64,000 bases of DNA from Mesobacillus sp. S13 (GCF_020422885.1 NZ_CP084622.1:3305001-3369000), one strand, 5' to 3'; counted from the first letter of the stretch, positions 39,088-49,281 are shown. Numbers and translations: made by a program. Notes: generated by a model not told the origin, from the sequence alone.

Positions 39088-40122
39088 TTATTTATTTTGA
39101 TACAGCTGTGTCAGCACCTTGGACAAATCTGTACTGATCAATTGAAGCAAACTGATGACTCTTGAATACTCCATTCGTGTTGGTCCTAAAACCGCGATGG
39201 ATCCAAGCTTTTCCTCTCCCATTGAATACGTGGCCGTGATCAGGCTGCAATTTTCCATTGCAGAGTTATCATTCTCCGTGCCAATCTTGATATTGATTCC
39301 GGCTGAATTTTGCCTGATCAGATGGTATAAACCATCTTCATGTTCGATCATATTCATCAGGTTGCGGATTTTATCGACATCGTTGAACTCTGGCTGGCTG
39401 AGAATATTCGTCTTACCGCCAAAGAACACCTTTTCACTTGCCGGCATGTTCAGCGTATCCATGATGGTATTGAGGAGCGTGTCATAACTGCTGATATGCT
39501 GCCGGAGCAGCATAGCGATTTCCTTGTAGATCTTTGAATTCAGATTGGTAAGCGGAACGCCTGCCAGTCGGTCATTCAGGATATTGACCATTTTTTCAAC
39601 ATCTGATGGATCAATGCTGGTCGGGAAATGGAACATTCTATTTTCTACATGCCCTGTATCGGTTACGATGATGGCGATAGCTGTGTCCTTATTCAAGGGG
39701 ACAATCTGCAATTTCTTAAGCCTGTTGTCCTTTACAGCCGGTCCAAGAACAATCGACGTATAATTCGTCATTTCTGATAAAATTCTCGCTGATTTCTGGA
39801 CGATTTTCTCCAGTTCGTATATACGCTCAGCAAAAATGGATTTGATCGCCGCCATATCCGAGCGATTCACTTTCTGTGGCAGCAGAAGGTTATCCACATA
39901 AAATCGATACCCCTTCTCGGATGGAATCCTTCCAGATGAAGTATGGGTTTTTTCAATAAATCCCATATCCTCCAAATCCGCCATTTCATTTCGGATTGTT
40001 GCCGAACTGAAATTAATTTCTTCTTTTTTCGACAAGCTCCTTGAACCTATCGGTTGAGCTGAACGAATAAAGTCATCAACAATCACCTGCAAAATGAGCA
40101 CCTGACGATCTGTTAACAACAT
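39088..40122 (-). CDS. hrcA: Heat-inducible transcription repressor HrcA
   Basis: The 344-residue repressor binds CIRCE and is kept active by GroEL. The N-terminal winged helix (1-75) has [26 protein letters not shown] and [13 protein letters not shown]; the rest is the inserted GAF-like dimer domain. Adjacent ATGs at 40125 and 40122 both follow AGAGGTG; I use 40122 for spacing. It represses its own operon through the operator 12 bp upstream. Confidence 0.96.
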   Translation of the reverse strand: MLLTDRQVLILQVIVDDFIRSAQPIGSRSLSKKEEINFSSATIRNEMADLEDMGFIEKTHTSSGRIPSEKGYRFYVDNLLLPQKVNRSDMAAIKSIFAERIYELEKIVQKSARILSEMTNYTSIVLGPAVKDNRLKKLQIVPLNKDTAIAIIVTDTGHVENRMFHFPTSIDPSDVEKMVNILNDRLAGVPLTNLNSKIYKEIAMLLRQHISSYDTLLNTIMDTLNMPASEKVFFGGKTNILSQPEFNDVDKIRNLMNMIEHEDGLYHLIRQNSAGINIKIGTENDNSAMENCSLITATYSMGEEKLGSIAVLGPTRMEYSRVISLLQLISTDLSKVLTQLYQNK

Positions 40123-40133
40123 CATCACCTCTG

Positions 40134-40160
40134 TTAGCACTCTATAAGAACGAGTGCTAA
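40134..40160. promoter_or_regulatory. CIRCE operator
   Basis: A perfect inverted repeat TTAGCACTC-N9-GAGTGCTAA, identical to the CIRCE consensus bound by HrcA. It lies between the promoter and the hrcA start. Confidence 0.98.
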
Positions 40161-40170
40161 TTCTAAAAAT

Positions 40171-40199
40171 AATTTATCAATAAACGCTGAGGATGTCAA
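40171..40199 (-). promoter_or_regulatory. Sigma-A promoter of the hrcA-grpE-dnaK operon
   Basis: A consensus TTGACA (40199-40194), a 17-bp spacer and TAAATT (40176-40171) on the minus strand, directly upstream of CIRCE. The hemW stop codon (40198-40196) lies within the -35 hexamer. Confidence 0.85.
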
Positions 40200-41335
40200 T
40201 GATTTGATACCCCGATGAATGATTGAAAAACTTCATTGCCGAGAAGACGCCCCTGTCTTGTTAGCGAGATATTGTCATTATCGGTTTTCAACAGGTCTTT
40301 CTTTGTCCAATCATCAATTTGTTCAGAGAATATTTGCAAGGGATTCCGGCTGAATTTTTCTTCGAATCGTCGAACACTGACACCTTTTGTCTTTCTGAGA
40401 CCGAGGAACATTTCTTCTTCCATCTGCTCTTCAAGCGTGGTCTTATGGGCATCCATGATCGGCAGTTCACCCCTGGAGATAGGTTCCATATACTTTTTGA
40501 GCGGTCCATAGTTAGACTGTCTCATCCCTTTTACATAACTATGGGCTCCAGCACCAAAACCGTAGTACTCCTCGTTGTTCCAGTAGGTGAGATTATGTCT
40601 GCTTTCGTAGCCAGGGACCGCAAAATTGCTGATTTCATATTGATGTAGACCGTGTTTTTGCATTTGATCCATGAGTGTTTCATACATTTCCGCTTCGGCA
40701 TCTTCGCCAGGGATTGCCAATTTGCCTTTTTGCATTAAATTGTAAAACACTGTCTTTGGTTCAATGATCAATGAGTAACCAGAGTAATGGACTAGTCCTA
40801 GGGAAAAAGCCGTTTGAATCGATTCGATGAAATCATCCTTTGTTTGGCCGGGAAGGCTGTAGATTAAATCGATGCTGATATTTTCGAAACCAGCTGCTTT
40901 AGCATTTTCAATCGACTCAAAAACATCTTTCGCCCGGTGGCTGCGGCCAATTTTTTTCAAAAGCTCATCATTAAAAGTCTGCACTCCAAAACTCAGGCGG
41001 TTGACTCCTGCATCTTTCAGGATGGCCAGTTTTTCTTTTGACAGATCACCTGGATTCGCCTCGAATGTATATTCTGTTTCTCGGTTGAAGTTCAACTGAT
41101 TCTGGATAGACTGAACCAGCTTTCCTAATTGCCTTTCATCCAGCGCGGTCGGGGTTCCGCCGCCAACGAATATTGTATCGAGCATATCCCGATCACTTTG
41201 TACAGTCAGTTCCATTTCTTTAGCGAGGGCATCGAGGTAATCATCGACAGGCTGGCCTTTCATAAAGACTTTATTAAAATCGCAATAATGGCAGATATGG
41301 TGGCAGAATGGAATATGGATATAAGCTGATTTCAT
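40196..41335 (-). CDS. hemW: Radical SAM haem chaperone HemW
   Basis: The 379-residue protein is homologous to coproporphyrinogen dehydrogenase but has the HemW hallmarks. The radical SAM motif is C11-x3-C15-x2-C18, with Phe instead of the extra cysteine seen in HemN, and the HNxxYW motif (HNLTYWNN, near 240) is present. HemW proteins bind and transfer haem rather than make protoporphyrinogen. The length matches B. subtilis (379). ATG follows TAGGAAGTG. It lies between lepA and hrcA, as usual. Confidence 0.94.
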   Translation of the reverse strand: MKSAYIHIPFCHHICHYCDFNKVFMKGQPVDDYLDALAKEMELTVQSDRDMLDTIFVGGGTPTALDERQLGKLVQSIQNQLNFNRETEYTFEANPGDLSKEKLAILKDAGVNRLSFGVQTFNDELLKKIGRSHRAKDVFESIENAKAAGFENISIDLIYSLPGQTKDDFIESIQTAFSLGLVHYSGYSLIIEPKTVFYNLMQKGKLAIPGEDAEAEMYETLMDQMQKHGLHQYEISNFAVPGYESRHNLTYWNNEEYYGFGAGAHSYVKGMRQSNYGPLKKYMEPISRGELPIMDAHKTTLEEQMEEEMFLGLRKTKGVSVRRFEEKFSRNPLQIFSEQIDDWTKKDLLKTDNDNISLTRQGRLLGNEVFQSFIGVSNH

Positions 41336-41383
41336 TATGATTCACTTCCTATAAGGCAGCGTTGCCCTGATTTATTGAAAAAA

Positions 41384-41422
41384 GAGGCCAGAATAGCTTG
41401 CTTTACAAGCACATCCAGCCTC
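41384..41422 (-). terminator. Terminator after lepA
   Basis: An outer stem gaggccag/ctccagcctc-type with G-U pairs and an inner stem gcttg/caagc are followed on the minus strand by TTTTTTC, 11 bp past the lepA stop. Confidence 0.8.
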
Positions 41423-41432
41423 CCCTGCTATA

Positions 41433-43268
41433 TTATTTCTTCGTATTGTTATCGTCCATCTTGAGGACTGCCATGAAGGCTTCCTGCGGCACTTCAACAG
41501 AACCAACCTGCTTCATGCGCTTCTTACCTTCTTTTTGTTTCTCAAGAAGCTTACGTTTACGTGAGATGTCCCCGCCGTAACATTTCGCCAATACGTTTTT
41601 GCGCATTGCCTTGATTGTCGAACGGGCAACGATTTTTTGGCCGATGGCTGCCTGGATTGGCACCTCGAATTGCTGACGAGGAATAAGGTCTCTCAACTTA
41701 TCCACGATCACTTTGCCGCGCTCATAAGCAAAGTCCCTATGAACGATGAAGCTCAATGCATCCACTTTTTCAGCATTCAACAAGATATCCATCTTAACAA
41801 GTTTTGAAGGCTTGTAGCCGATTAATTCATAATCGAATGAAGCATAGCCTTTCGTGCTTGATTTTAGCTGGTCGAAAAAGTCATAGACGATTTCTGACAG
41901 CGGGATTTCGTACACGATGCTGACACGTGTTTCATCCATGTATTGCATATCGATGAAGATGCCGCGCTTTTCCTGGCAAAGCTCCATAATCGCACCAACA
42001 TAGTCATTCGGCGCCATCATTGTTGCTTTTACATAAGGCTCTTCAACACGGTCGATCTTCTGAGGATCAGGCATGTTAGACGGGTTGTCTACCTTCAATT
42101 CAGTTCCATCAGTCATGATGACATCATAGATAACACTTGGCGCAGTCGTGATCAAATCAATCTTGAATTCACGCTCGATGCGCTCCTGGATGATTTCCAT
42201 GTGAAGAAGTCCAAGGAATCCACAACGGAAACCAAAGCCTAATGCCTGGGATGTTTCCGGTTCGAACTGAAGCGCCGAATCGTTCAGCTCAAGCTTCTCA
42301 AGAGCTTCCCTAAGGTCATTGAATTTCGCTGAGTCAATTGGGTACAGACCGCAATAGACCATTGGGTTCAAGCGGCGGTAACCAGGAAGTGCTTCCGCAG
42401 CTCCATTTTTCGCGTTTGTGATTGTATCACCAACACGAGTGTCGCCGACGTTCTTGATTGCCGCAGTCAGGAAGCCAACATCACCGACAGTCAATTCTGG
42501 TGAAGGAGTTGCCTTTGGCGTGAATACGCCGACTTCTGTCACCTCGAACTCTTTGCCTGTCGCCATCATCTTGATTTTGTCGCCAACTTTTACCGTGCCG
42601 TCAACAACACGGATATAAGCGACTACTCCACGGTAAGCGTCATACAAGGAGTCGAAAATCAATGCTTTTAAAGGAGCTTCAGGGTCTCCCTGCGGTGCAG
42701 GAACTTTCTCGACGATTTGCTCCAGGATCTCTTCAATTCCGATCCCTGCTTTCGCAGAGGCAAGAACAGCTTCAGAAGCATCCAAACCAATGACTTCTTC
42801 AATTTCATTCCTGACACGCTCAGGATCCGCACTTGGTAAATCGATTTTATTGATGACCGGGACGATTTCCAGGTCATTGTCGATAGCAAGGTAAACGTTC
42901 GCTAAAGTTTGTGCTTCAATTCCCTGTGCAGCGTCAACAACGAGGACTGCTCCCTCACAGGCTGCCAGGCTTCGGGATACTTCATATGTGAAGTCGACGT
43001 GTCCTGGGGTATCAATCAAATGGAAGGTGTAGATTTCCCCGTCCTTCGCCTTATACTTCAACTGGACGGAATTCAGCTTTATCGTGATTCCACGTTCACG
43101 CTCAAGATCCATGGAATCCAAAAGCTGATCCTTCATTTCACGCGCAGTCAATGCATTCGTCTTTTCCAGGATCCGGTCAGCCAAAGTGGACTTACCATGG
43201 TCAATATGGGCGATAATCGAAAAATTTCGTATTTTACTTTGTCTATTCAGTCTATCTTCTCTGCTCAT
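41433..43268 (-). CDS. lepA: Elongation factor 4 (LepA)
   Basis: The 611-residue translational GTPase has G1 AHIDHGKST near 21-29, [14 protein letters not shown], domains II and III, an EF-G-like domain V and the LepA-specific C-terminal domain ending with [17 protein letters not shown]. It acts on stalled ribosomes and in initiation or assembly. ATG 43268 follows TAGGAGTG; the upstream GTG at 43277 belongs to that site. The length matches B. subtilis (612). Confidence 0.97.
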   Translation of the reverse strand: MSREDRLNRQSKIRNFSIIAHIDHGKSTLADRILEKTNALTAREMKDQLLDSMDLERERGITIKLNSVQLKYKAKDGEIYTFHLIDTPGHVDFTYEVSRSLAACEGAVLVVDAAQGIEAQTLANVYLAIDNDLEIVPVINKIDLPSADPERVRNEIEEVIGLDASEAVLASAKAGIGIEEILEQIVEKVPAPQGDPEAPLKALIFDSLYDAYRGVVAYIRVVDGTVKVGDKIKMMATGKEFEVTEVGVFTPKATPSPELTVGDVGFLTAAIKNVGDTRVGDTITNAKNGAAEALPGYRRLNPMVYCGLYPIDSAKFNDLREALEKLELNDSALQFEPETSQALGFGFRCGFLGLLHMEIIQERIEREFKIDLITTAPSVIYDVIMTDGTELKVDNPSNMPDPQKIDRVEEPYVKATMMAPNDYVGAIMELCQEKRGIFIDMQYMDETRVSIVYEIPLSEIVYDFFDQLKSSTKGYASFDYELIGYKPSKLVKMDILLNAEKVDALSFIVHRDFAYERGKVIVDKLRDLIPRQQFEVPIQAAIGQKIVARSTIKAMRKNVLAKCYGGDISRKRKLLEKQKEGKKRMKQVGSVEVPQEAFMAVLKMDDNNTKK

Positions 43269-43460
43269 TGCGTTCACTCCTACTATACTCGCGCATGTAC
43301 ACTATTGTTGATTATATCAGCAGGAATATCAAGATTCAATAAATTTAGGAGGAAGAGCAGCGGAGGGGTGCCTGAATCGGACTGGCCTATGAGTCCACAG
43401 AATGTTCACAGAATATTGGGAACTTATTAGGTAGAATGGTTGGTAGAAAGGATGTGGCAT

Positions 43461-44366
43461 ATGTATTTAAAGAATCGCTCCGAATCGGAAGAACTGAGAG
43501 TAATGAAGGTGCTGAATTCGAGAATGGATTTAGCAGAGAAAGAGAAACAATATTATTTAAATCTTCAAAAAGGATTTGAAGGGGAGGTGATATTTGATGG
43601 ATATCTGAAACGAATAGTCATTCAATCACTGATCCTTAATGATTTGCTGTTGGAACAAAATCATTCACATTATCAAATTGACTCACTGATGATCTCCCAG
43701 AGACTCTCCTTCCTTTTCGAAGTGAAGAATTTCGAAGGAGAGTATTATTTTGAAGGTGATTAGTTCAAGACAATCAACGGGAACGAAGTTAAAAATCCAC
43801 TGCTTCAACTAGAAAGAAACGTTTCACTCCTGAGACAATTCTTTAATAGTTTCGGAATTAAAATCCCCATCGAGCCCTATCTCGTTTTCGTCAATCCCGA
43901 TTTCACATTGTACCAGGCCCCTCTTAACAGCCGTATCATTCTTCCAACAAATCTCAACCGTTTTATCCAAAAAATGAATAAGCAGATGTCTGCTTTGAAC
44001 CACCAGCATATAGGATGGTCCGAAAAGATATTAGCCTCACATATTACGAAATCCCCTTTTAGCAAGGTGCCGCATTATGAATATTCACAGCTTCGAAAGG
44101 GTGTATTTTGTCAGGCATGTGGGACGGGAATAGCAGAATATCACTCACTGATCCTAACATGTCCAAAATGCGGAAAGCCTGTGAATACCAAAAGCGCGTT
44201 GGTGCAAAGTATTGAGGAGTATCAGGTTCTATATCCATCTGAAAAGTTATCAACCAACACAATCTATGAATGGACTGGCGATTTATTTCCAAAGAGAACC
44301 ATCAGACAGACACTAAAGGAGAACTTAATAATTTCAGGTTATGGCCAATGGTCATATTATGAATGA
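43461..44366 (+). pseudogene. NERD-domain protein interrupted by an in-frame amber codon
   Basis: Two plus-strand open frames (to 43763, and from 43764 on) are in the same frame, separated by a single TAG at codon 101. Reading through gives 302 codons. The first part has the NERD (nuclease-related) domain core with LLLEQNHSHYQIDSLMI and FLFEVKNFEGEYYFEGD; after the stop the frame continues FKTINGNEV, NPLLQLERN, FVNPDFTLYQAPLN, and ends in a CxxC...CxxC zinc ribbon (CQAC, CPKC). The start ATG 43461 follows AAAGGATG. The NERD role is unproven. It is either a recent pseudogene or a sequence error; the downstream part is well preserved. Confidence 0.82.
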
Positions 44367-44425
44367 ATTTCAGTCACCAATTATTCGTTGGTGACCTATT
44401 TTTTTGTTTTGAGGGTAAATAGGTT

Positions 44426-44730
44426 TATTGGCGCTACCTTTTACCAGTATATGGAGTTTTGAGGTCTCAATACGCTCTATTGGTGACATCATATACCAGT
44501 ATCTAGTGTTTCAGGGGTCCAATATGCCTTATTGGCGACACCACTTTCCAGTATCTGGTGTTTTGAGGTCTCAATACGCTCTATTGGTGACATCATATAC
44601 CAGTATCTGGATTTTCAGGGTTCCAATACGCCTTATTGGTGACACCTTTTACCATTAAATGGAGTTCTGAGGTCCCAAGCCGCTCTATTGCTGACCCCCT
44701 TTCCCAGCATGTGGAGTTTCCCAGCTTCAT
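44426..44730. repeat. 52-bp tandem repeat array with alternating unit types
   Basis: Five full units start at 44426, 44478, 44530, 44582 and 44634, each exactly 52 bp, plus a decayed partial unit from 44686. All begin TATTGGYG. Units 1 and 3 (44478, 44582) share tttcaggg-type ends, while units 0, 2 and 4 share ttttgaggtctcaat-type ends, so a 104-bp higher-order period is visible. Because 52 is not a multiple of 3, the open frame across it is not a likely gene. There are no spacers as in CRISPR. Confidence 0.92.
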
Positions 44731-44775
44731 CCCTCCTTAATAGCACCTGTAAAAGACGATCTCCGCACAAGAAAA

Positions 44776-44799
44776 AACAGCGGGCCAAAGCCCGCTGTT
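44776..44799 (-). terminator. Terminator of the gpr-spoIIP-yqxA unit
   Basis: A perfect 10-bp GC-rich stem aacagcgggc/gcccgctgtt with a 4-nt loop is followed on the minus strand by TTTTCTTG, 4 bp past the yqxA stop. Confidence 0.88.
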
Positions 44800-44803
44800 C
44801 TCC

Positions 44804-45136
44804 TCACTTCCCGGTAATCAAATCTACTGTTTTCTCGACGACGGTGGATATTCCGTCTGCCAGCTTTTTTCCTAGTGATGAGAAGAGATTGAATGCTTTC
44901 ATTTCTTCTAGTTTTTTCCGTTTTTGTTCGAGGTCGTGGCTGGAAATGTCATTTCCTAAAATGGCGGTTTCGAAGCTCCCGTTTTCCTTTTCGTTAACGC
45001 TGAACGCACTTTTGAATTCAGGGTCTTCGTAGCCTTTCATTTTATGGATGCCTTCGTTTGCCTGTTGCATGCCGAACAACACGGATAAGAACATTAAAGA
45101 AGCAAGCATGAAGCTTTTTAGCATAAACATTTTCAT
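44804..45136 (-). CDS. yqxA: YqxA family protein (DUF3679)
   Basis: The 110-residue protein has an N-terminal signal or anchor (MKMFMLKSFMLASLMFLSVLFG), a GMQQANEGIHKMKGY motif and a charged C-terminal part containing DLEQKRKKLEEMKAFNLFSSLG. It matches B. subtilis YqxA (112 residues), encoded directly after spoIIP. Function is unknown. ATG 45136 has AAGGTG with 6-nt spacing; the upstream GTG overlaps that site. Confidence 0.88.
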   Translation of the reverse strand: MKMFMLKSFMLASLMFLSVLFGMQQANEGIHKMKGYEDPEFKSAFSVNEKENGSFETAILGNDISSHDLEQKRKKLEEMKAFNLFSSLGKKLADGISTVVEKTVDLITGK

Positions 45137-45157
45137 CTCGATCACCTTACCGATTCG

Positions 45158-46363
45158 TTATTGTTTGTCTCCAGATTCCTGCGATGAGGCATCTACTTTT
45201 TCCGCCTGCCAGTAGAATTCGCTGAAGACATCTGCAAGTGCGTCGGCGGATCTGTTCAGCTCTTCGAAGGTGTTGTCAACGCCGCCAAACTCTATTAGTA
45301 ATGCATTCCCAGACAAGTCCTGGTTGAACTTTCCATTCGTTGAGGCACCCTTTTTCTCGATGATCCCCCTGCTTAAGCCCTTGCCGTACTTTTTATCAAG
45401 GAGATTATGCAGTTCTCGTGCGAGCGCAAGGTTCTTTTCGTAATTGGCATTTTCCCCGCCGATGACAAATGCCAGTTTTGCGTATGGCTTGCCATTGATC
45501 TGGATTGTCGTTTTATCTTTGCGGTATCCGTCCCGATGGATATCGATGAAGTATTGAAGGTTCCGATCCCCGGCCATCGCAGCCTGCACAACCGGCCGCG
45601 ATTCCTGATAGGCTTTTCCAAACCCAAGCCCCTTCTTACTGAGAGTAGCCATAACATCGGTTTTATCTACCGTTGTGCCGATTCCCCGCTGTTCCAGGCT
45701 AGACTTTAGATGATCGCCTATCTTCGTGACATTCACCTGTGAGTGATAGGCCATGTTCGGGTCGGTCACTCCTTTTAAATACGGAAGGTACGACTCTCTA
45801 GTATGTGTAAAGTAAATATAGACGGCTTTACGGTCTCCGGTGGATAGCGGCGGCGCTGTCGTATTTCCCTGAGATCCTGATGTGAGGTCTTCTGTATTCT
45901 GCAATGCGGCTTCCTGCTCTGCCGTCAAAACATCCACGGGCGGGGCCGATTCCATCGGCATATTCGTATAATTCGTCCCCTCACCTGCAACTAATATTTT
46001 CCCATCAAAAAGGGAGAATCCCGGAAGCTCCCTTCCTAGCAAGCTGCGAGGGTCATCCAAATTGATATTAGTAGAAAGCTTGAACATAATATTCGACAGC
46101 TTCGGTGTCTTATAGTCCTCTGGCAGCGCCTGAAGGAATTGATGATTTTCCCAGCCCATCAGGCTGAACAGCAGCTGGCCATTCAGATTATTCGCGGCCT
46201 GGTTTACTGAATCTGAAGTGATCCGATATTCAGGCCGCAGTGAAGTCATCGCTCCGCTTATTGAAAAAATTCCAATGAGAAAGAACACAAATGCTAAGGC
46301 TGCTTTTACAACTTGAGTCCCTTGGACAGCTACAATTATTCCAGATCGTTTATTAAGTCTCAT
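45158..46363 (-). CDS. spoIIP: Stage II sporulation protein P (SpoIIP)
   Basis: The 401-residue protein equals the length of B. subtilis SpoIIP, the amidase/endopeptidase of the DMP complex that drives engulfment. One membrane helix lies near 21-40; the amidase domain occupies the C-terminal half, with catalytic-type residues in YFTHTRESYLPYL (His near 190) and LLIEFGGVDN (Glu near 360). ATG follows AGAGAGGTGG. It lies downstream of gpr, as in B. subtilis. Confidence 0.96.
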   Translation of the reverse strand: MRLNKRSGIIVAVQGTQVVKAALAFVFFLIGIFSISGAMTSLRPEYRITSDSVNQAANNLNGQLLFSLMGWENHQFLQALPEDYKTPKLSNIMFKLSTNINLDDPRSLLGRELPGFSLFDGKILVAGEGTNYTNMPMESAPPVDVLTAEQEAALQNTEDLTSGSQGNTTAPPLSTGDRKAVYIYFTHTRESYLPYLKGVTDPNMAYHSQVNVTKIGDHLKSSLEQRGIGTTVDKTDVMATLSKKGLGFGKAYQESRPVVQAAMAGDRNLQYFIDIHRDGYRKDKTTIQINGKPYAKLAFVIGGENANYEKNLALARELHNLLDKKYGKGLSRGIIEKKGASTNGKFNQDLSGNALLIEFGGVDNTFEELNRSADALADVFSEFYWQAEKVDASSQESGDKQ

Positions 46364-46471
46364 TGTTCCACCTCTCTAGTGCAAGTCTAGTAAATGTTAT
46401 GACTTTGCTAGAAAAGATAGAACTCCGAATCGCTACGTAACGAATTTGAAATAAAACTGGATGAAATTTCC

Positions 46472-47596
46472 CTAATGTGTGTACATGCCTGAATTATCCT
46501 GGTCTACCTTTGAATGGAGCGCCGAATTGAGACCGCTCGCGATCAAGTTGGCCATATCTTCAATGAACACATCCACCTCTTTAGGAGTGACCATCAGGTT
46601 GTGTCCCAATGGAGAGAGGACTTCGTAAATCAGCTTCCGCTTTTCTTCGTCTTCCAGTGTTCCTATCATTCCGAGGAAGGTTTGACGATGTTCTGCTTCC
46701 GGCAAATCTTCTTCTGTCAGCTTCCTTCTCTTCCCAAAACTCATTCCTGCCGGCACAAGTGACCTTGAAGGCTTGTCGCCTTCTCGCATTTCCTTGCCAA
46801 AATGTTTTAAAATGAAATCAATCGTATCACTCGTGATCGATACAGCATCGACAACTGTAGGGACTCCTATTGCAATCACAGGAATCCCAAGGGTTTCCTT
46901 GCTTATTTCCTTCCTCTTATTGCCTACGCCTGATCCAGGGTGGATACCTGTATCTGAAATCTGTATTGTCGAATTGACCCTTTCAATCGATCGAGATGCG
47001 AGCGCATCGATTGCAATCACAAAATCCGGCTTCGTCTTCTCCACGACGCCAAAAATAATATCAGAGGTCTCAATACCCGTTAACCCCATCACCCCGGGAG
47101 AAAGCGCGCTGACAGAGCGATATCCATCCTCCACATACTCTGGCTGGAGGTCAAATAGATGCTTGGTTACCAGCAAATTTTCACAAACGATTGGGCCTAA
47201 AGCATCTGGAGTCACATTCCAGTTCCCCAGTCCAACAACAAGGCAGGATGCATCCTCTTTGATTCCGGCCTGTTTGATGAAATGAGCAAATTCGTTTGCG
47301 AATACTTTTTCTACTTTTCCTTGCAGTTCGGTGTCCTGCTGGCGTATGCCCACCACTTCGATTGTCAAATACTGCCCCTGCTTCTTGCTCAGGTTCTTTT
47401 CGCCCTCAGCAGTCACCTCTACCAGGGATATTTTTATATCATTTTCTTCTTTTTCTTTTATAATGACGCCTTCAATATGGGAGAGATTTTCCTGGGTGTG
47501 GACGGTTGCCCCCTGGTCTGCCAGCACCATCTCCCTCGCTTCCACAGCCAGGTCAGTCCTGATTGAATACATGCTCAAGTCTACTGGTTCCTTCAT
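46472..47596 (-). CDS. gpr: GPR endopeptidase (germination protease)
   Basis: The 374-residue protease (family A25) degrades small acid-soluble spore proteins during germination. The N-terminal propeptide ends around [10 protein letters not shown], the autoprocessing region that mimics the SASP cleavage site; catalytic-type aspartates lie in the DALGP and IDALASRS motifs. The usual length is about 370. ATG follows GGGAGGAATG. The expected forespore sigma-G promoter could not be identified with confidence upstream. Confidence 0.96.
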   Translation of the reverse strand: MKEPVDLSMYSIRTDLAVEAREMVLADQGATVHTQENLSHIEGVIIKEKEENDIKISLVEVTAEGEKNLSKKQGQYLTIEVVGIRQQDTELQGKVEKVFANEFAHFIKQAGIKEDASCLVVGLGNWNVTPDALGPIVCENLLVTKHLFDLQPEYVEDGYRSVSALSPGVMGLTGIETSDIIFGVVEKTKPDFVIAIDALASRSIERVNSTIQISDTGIHPGSGVGNKRKEISKETLGIPVIAIGVPTVVDAVSITSDTIDFILKHFGKEMREGDKPSRSLVPAGMSFGKRRKLTEEDLPEAEHRQTFLGMIGTLEDEEKRKLIYEVLSPLGHNLMVTPKEVDVFIEDMANLIASGLNSALHSKVDQDNSGMYTH

Positions 47597-47819
47597 TGTC
47601 GCATTCCTCCCAACGCAGTTTGGCTGTTAAACAGCATACTATTGCCTATCTTTTCCTTTTACATAAAAAAACATTCACGATACACTAGACTTAAATTAAA
47701 GCAGAGTATTGCATTATTAACCCCTGTTTGATAAAATATCATTTGTTCTTAATAAATAAGAAATGTACTGGAAATGTCGAGTTCCATAAAATCTCGATGC
47801 TTTTTAGGAGGTGAACGGA

Positions 47820-48080
47820 ATGCCAAACATTAAATCTGCAATTAAACGAGTAAAAACAAGTGAAGAGAGCAGAGCTCACAACATCACTGTTAAATCTACT
47901 ATGCGTACAGCAGTTAAAAAAGCTGAATCAGCTATCGTGAACAACGACGCTGAAGCTAAAGCTTCTTACGCTCAAGCAGCAAGCAAGCTTGATAAAGCAG
48001 CAGCTAAAGGTCTTATCCACAAAAATGCAGCTGCCCGCAAAAAAGCCCGTCTTATGAAAAAATTGAATGCTAACGGCTAA
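47820..48080 (+). CDS. rpsT: 30S ribosomal protein S20
   Basis: The 86-residue basic, Ala/Lys-rich helical protein starts [16 protein letters not shown] and ends with [11 protein letters not shown], as S20 should. ATG 47820 follows TTAGGAGGTGAACGG. It is a single plus-strand gene, divergent from gpr and convergent with holA. A TTGATA at 47728-47733 may be its -35, but no clear -10 follows at 17 bp. Confidence 0.97.
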   Translation: MPNIKSAIKRVKTSEESRAHNITVKSTMRTAVKKAESAIVNNDAEAKASYAQAASKLDKAAAKGLIHKNAAARKKARLMKKLNANG

Positions 48081-48100
48081 TTTTTTTCATACTGCAAATA

Positions 48101-48128
48101 AAAAAACGACCTGTAACGGTCGTTTTTT
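48101..48128. terminator. Bidirectional terminator between rpsT and holA
   Basis: The stem aaaaaacgacc/ggtcgtttttt with a 6-nt loop has T-tracts in both directions, 20 bp past rpsT and 24 bp past holA. Confidence 0.9.
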
Positions 48129-48151
48129 TATTTTGTCCTCTATGTAATAGA

Positions 48152-49174
48152 TCATTTCCTTCCATTGATCTGGAATAGAATCATTTCAATCAGCATTTCT
48201 TTTTTCATGCCGCCGGTTTTCATCTGATAATCCGCGTCGGCAAGAAGCTTCATGATCCTGGTCAATTCCTCATCTGAAAATGCACCTGCCTGCCCTGCTG
48301 CCAATTTTACCCTGAATGGGTGGATTTTCAGAGTTCCGGCAATCTGCTGTTGGCCATAACCCTTGCGTGCCAGCTCCTTCACCTGATAAATCAATCTAAA
48401 TTGGCCTGTAATCACCGCAAGAATCTTAATCGGTTCCTCATTTTGTTTCAGCAGATCATAATAAATTCTTAAAGCAGACTCAACATTTCGGTGAACAACC
48501 TTGTCAACTAGTGCAAATATGTTCTGCTCCAATGATCTTGATGTCAGGCGGTCGACAATCTCCCTGCTGATTGGCTGGTTTTCACCAGCATAAAGAGCCA
48601 GTTTATCAATTTCAGAAGTCAGCATGAACAAGTTCGTCCCAGCGAGCGTCAAAAGCAGCTCAATTGCATCGTTATCAATCACAGCACCGTTTGCTGCAGC
48701 ACGTTCTTTAACCCAGGCTTTTGTTTCTTGTTCACTCAGCTTTTTGGCTTCAATTACCGTTGCTTTGCGCTTCAATTCTTTGGTCACTTTTTTTCTCTCG
48801 TCCAATTTCTCATATGGAGCAGCAAAAACAACAATCGAATAAGGGGCCGGCTGAGAGAGATATTCTTCCAGCTTCGAAAGGTTATGTTCGACCTTGCCCT
48901 TTGACTTTTCCGATGTCAAAAAGACTGGATTCTGCAGGATGACCAAGCGCTTTTCTCCCATGAAAGGGAAAGTTTCGGCATCTTCCAGCGCTGCCTCGAT
49001 CGGTGTTTCTTCTAAGTCGTAAACTGAGAAATTGAAATCTTTTTCTTCTTCATCCAATACATTGTCCACGAGAAGCTGTTTTGTTTCATTCATCAGGAAG
49101 GTTTCTGTTCCAAACATTAAATAAACAGGGTCCACCTGTTTTTTGCTGATTTTTTTCCAAATGTCCAATACCAC
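48152..49174 (-). CDS. holA: DNA polymerase III subunit delta
   Basis: The 340-residue clamp-loader subunit opens the sliding clamp. It shows VYLMFGTETFLMNETK near 18-33, DAETFPFMGEKRLVIL near 65-80, RSLEQNIFALVDKVVHRN near 215 and a C-terminal collar domain. It lacks a Walker A, as delta should. The longer frame starts at TTG 49192, but CGGAG lies between it and GTG 49174, whose product begins (M)VLDIWKK like B. subtilis YqeN, so I use GTG. Confidence 0.93.
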   Translation of the reverse strand: MVLDIWKKISKKQVDPVYLMFGTETFLMNETKQLLVDNVLDEEEKDFNFSVYDLEETPIEAALEDAETFPFMGEKRLVILQNPVFLTSEKSKGKVEHNLSKLEEYLSQPAPYSIVVFAAPYEKLDERKKVTKELKRKATVIEAKKLSEQETKAWVKERAAANGAVIDNDAIELLLTLAGTNLFMLTSEIDKLALYAGENQPISREIVDRLTSRSLEQNIFALVDKVVHRNVESALRIYYDLLKQNEEPIKILAVITGQFRLIYQVKELARKGYGQQQIAGTLKIHPFRVKLAAGQAGAFSDEELTRIMKLLADADYQMKTGGMKKEMLIEMILFQINGRK

Positions 49175-49212
49175 TGTTTTCGCTCCGTTCAATCCAGTTT
49201 TGCCATATATCT

Positions 49213-49241
49213 ATCGTAAAGAAGCTTGGACATTTTGACAA
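49213..49241 (-). promoter_or_regulatory. Possible sigma-A promoter for holA
   Basis: TTGTCA (49241-49236) and TACGAT (49218-49213) are 17 bp apart on the minus strand, about 40 bp upstream of the GTG. Confidence 0.55.
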
Positions 49242-49250
49242 GCATTCTAA

Positions 49251-49281
49251 GGGAATTGACCCTCGATTCGGGCCAATTCCC
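49251..49281. other. Strong inverted repeat in the holA-yqzM gap
   Basis: A 12-bp stem with one mismatch (gggaattgaccc with gggccaattccc) lies in the 350-bp gap between divergent holA and yqzM. Neither side has a T-tract, so a terminator is doubtful. The rest of the gap shows no gene. Confidence 0.5.

Noticed and set aside
42909..43430. 173-codon plus-strand frame opposite lepA, ending in a short frame after GGAGGGGTG near 43371
   Set aside because: It is the antisense shadow of lepA; the last 20 codons have a Shine-Dalgarno-like sequence but no family likeness.
44428..44658. 76-codon plus-strand frame over the tandem array
   Set aside because: The unit of 52 bp shifts frame at every copy, so the translated sequence is not a protein repeat; openness comes from the repeat composition.
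44426..44730. CRISPR array
   Set aside because: The units are contiguous without unique spacers and no cas genes are nearby.
47641..47740. Sigma-G promoter for gpr
   Set aside because: No convincing -35/-10 pair could be read by eye.
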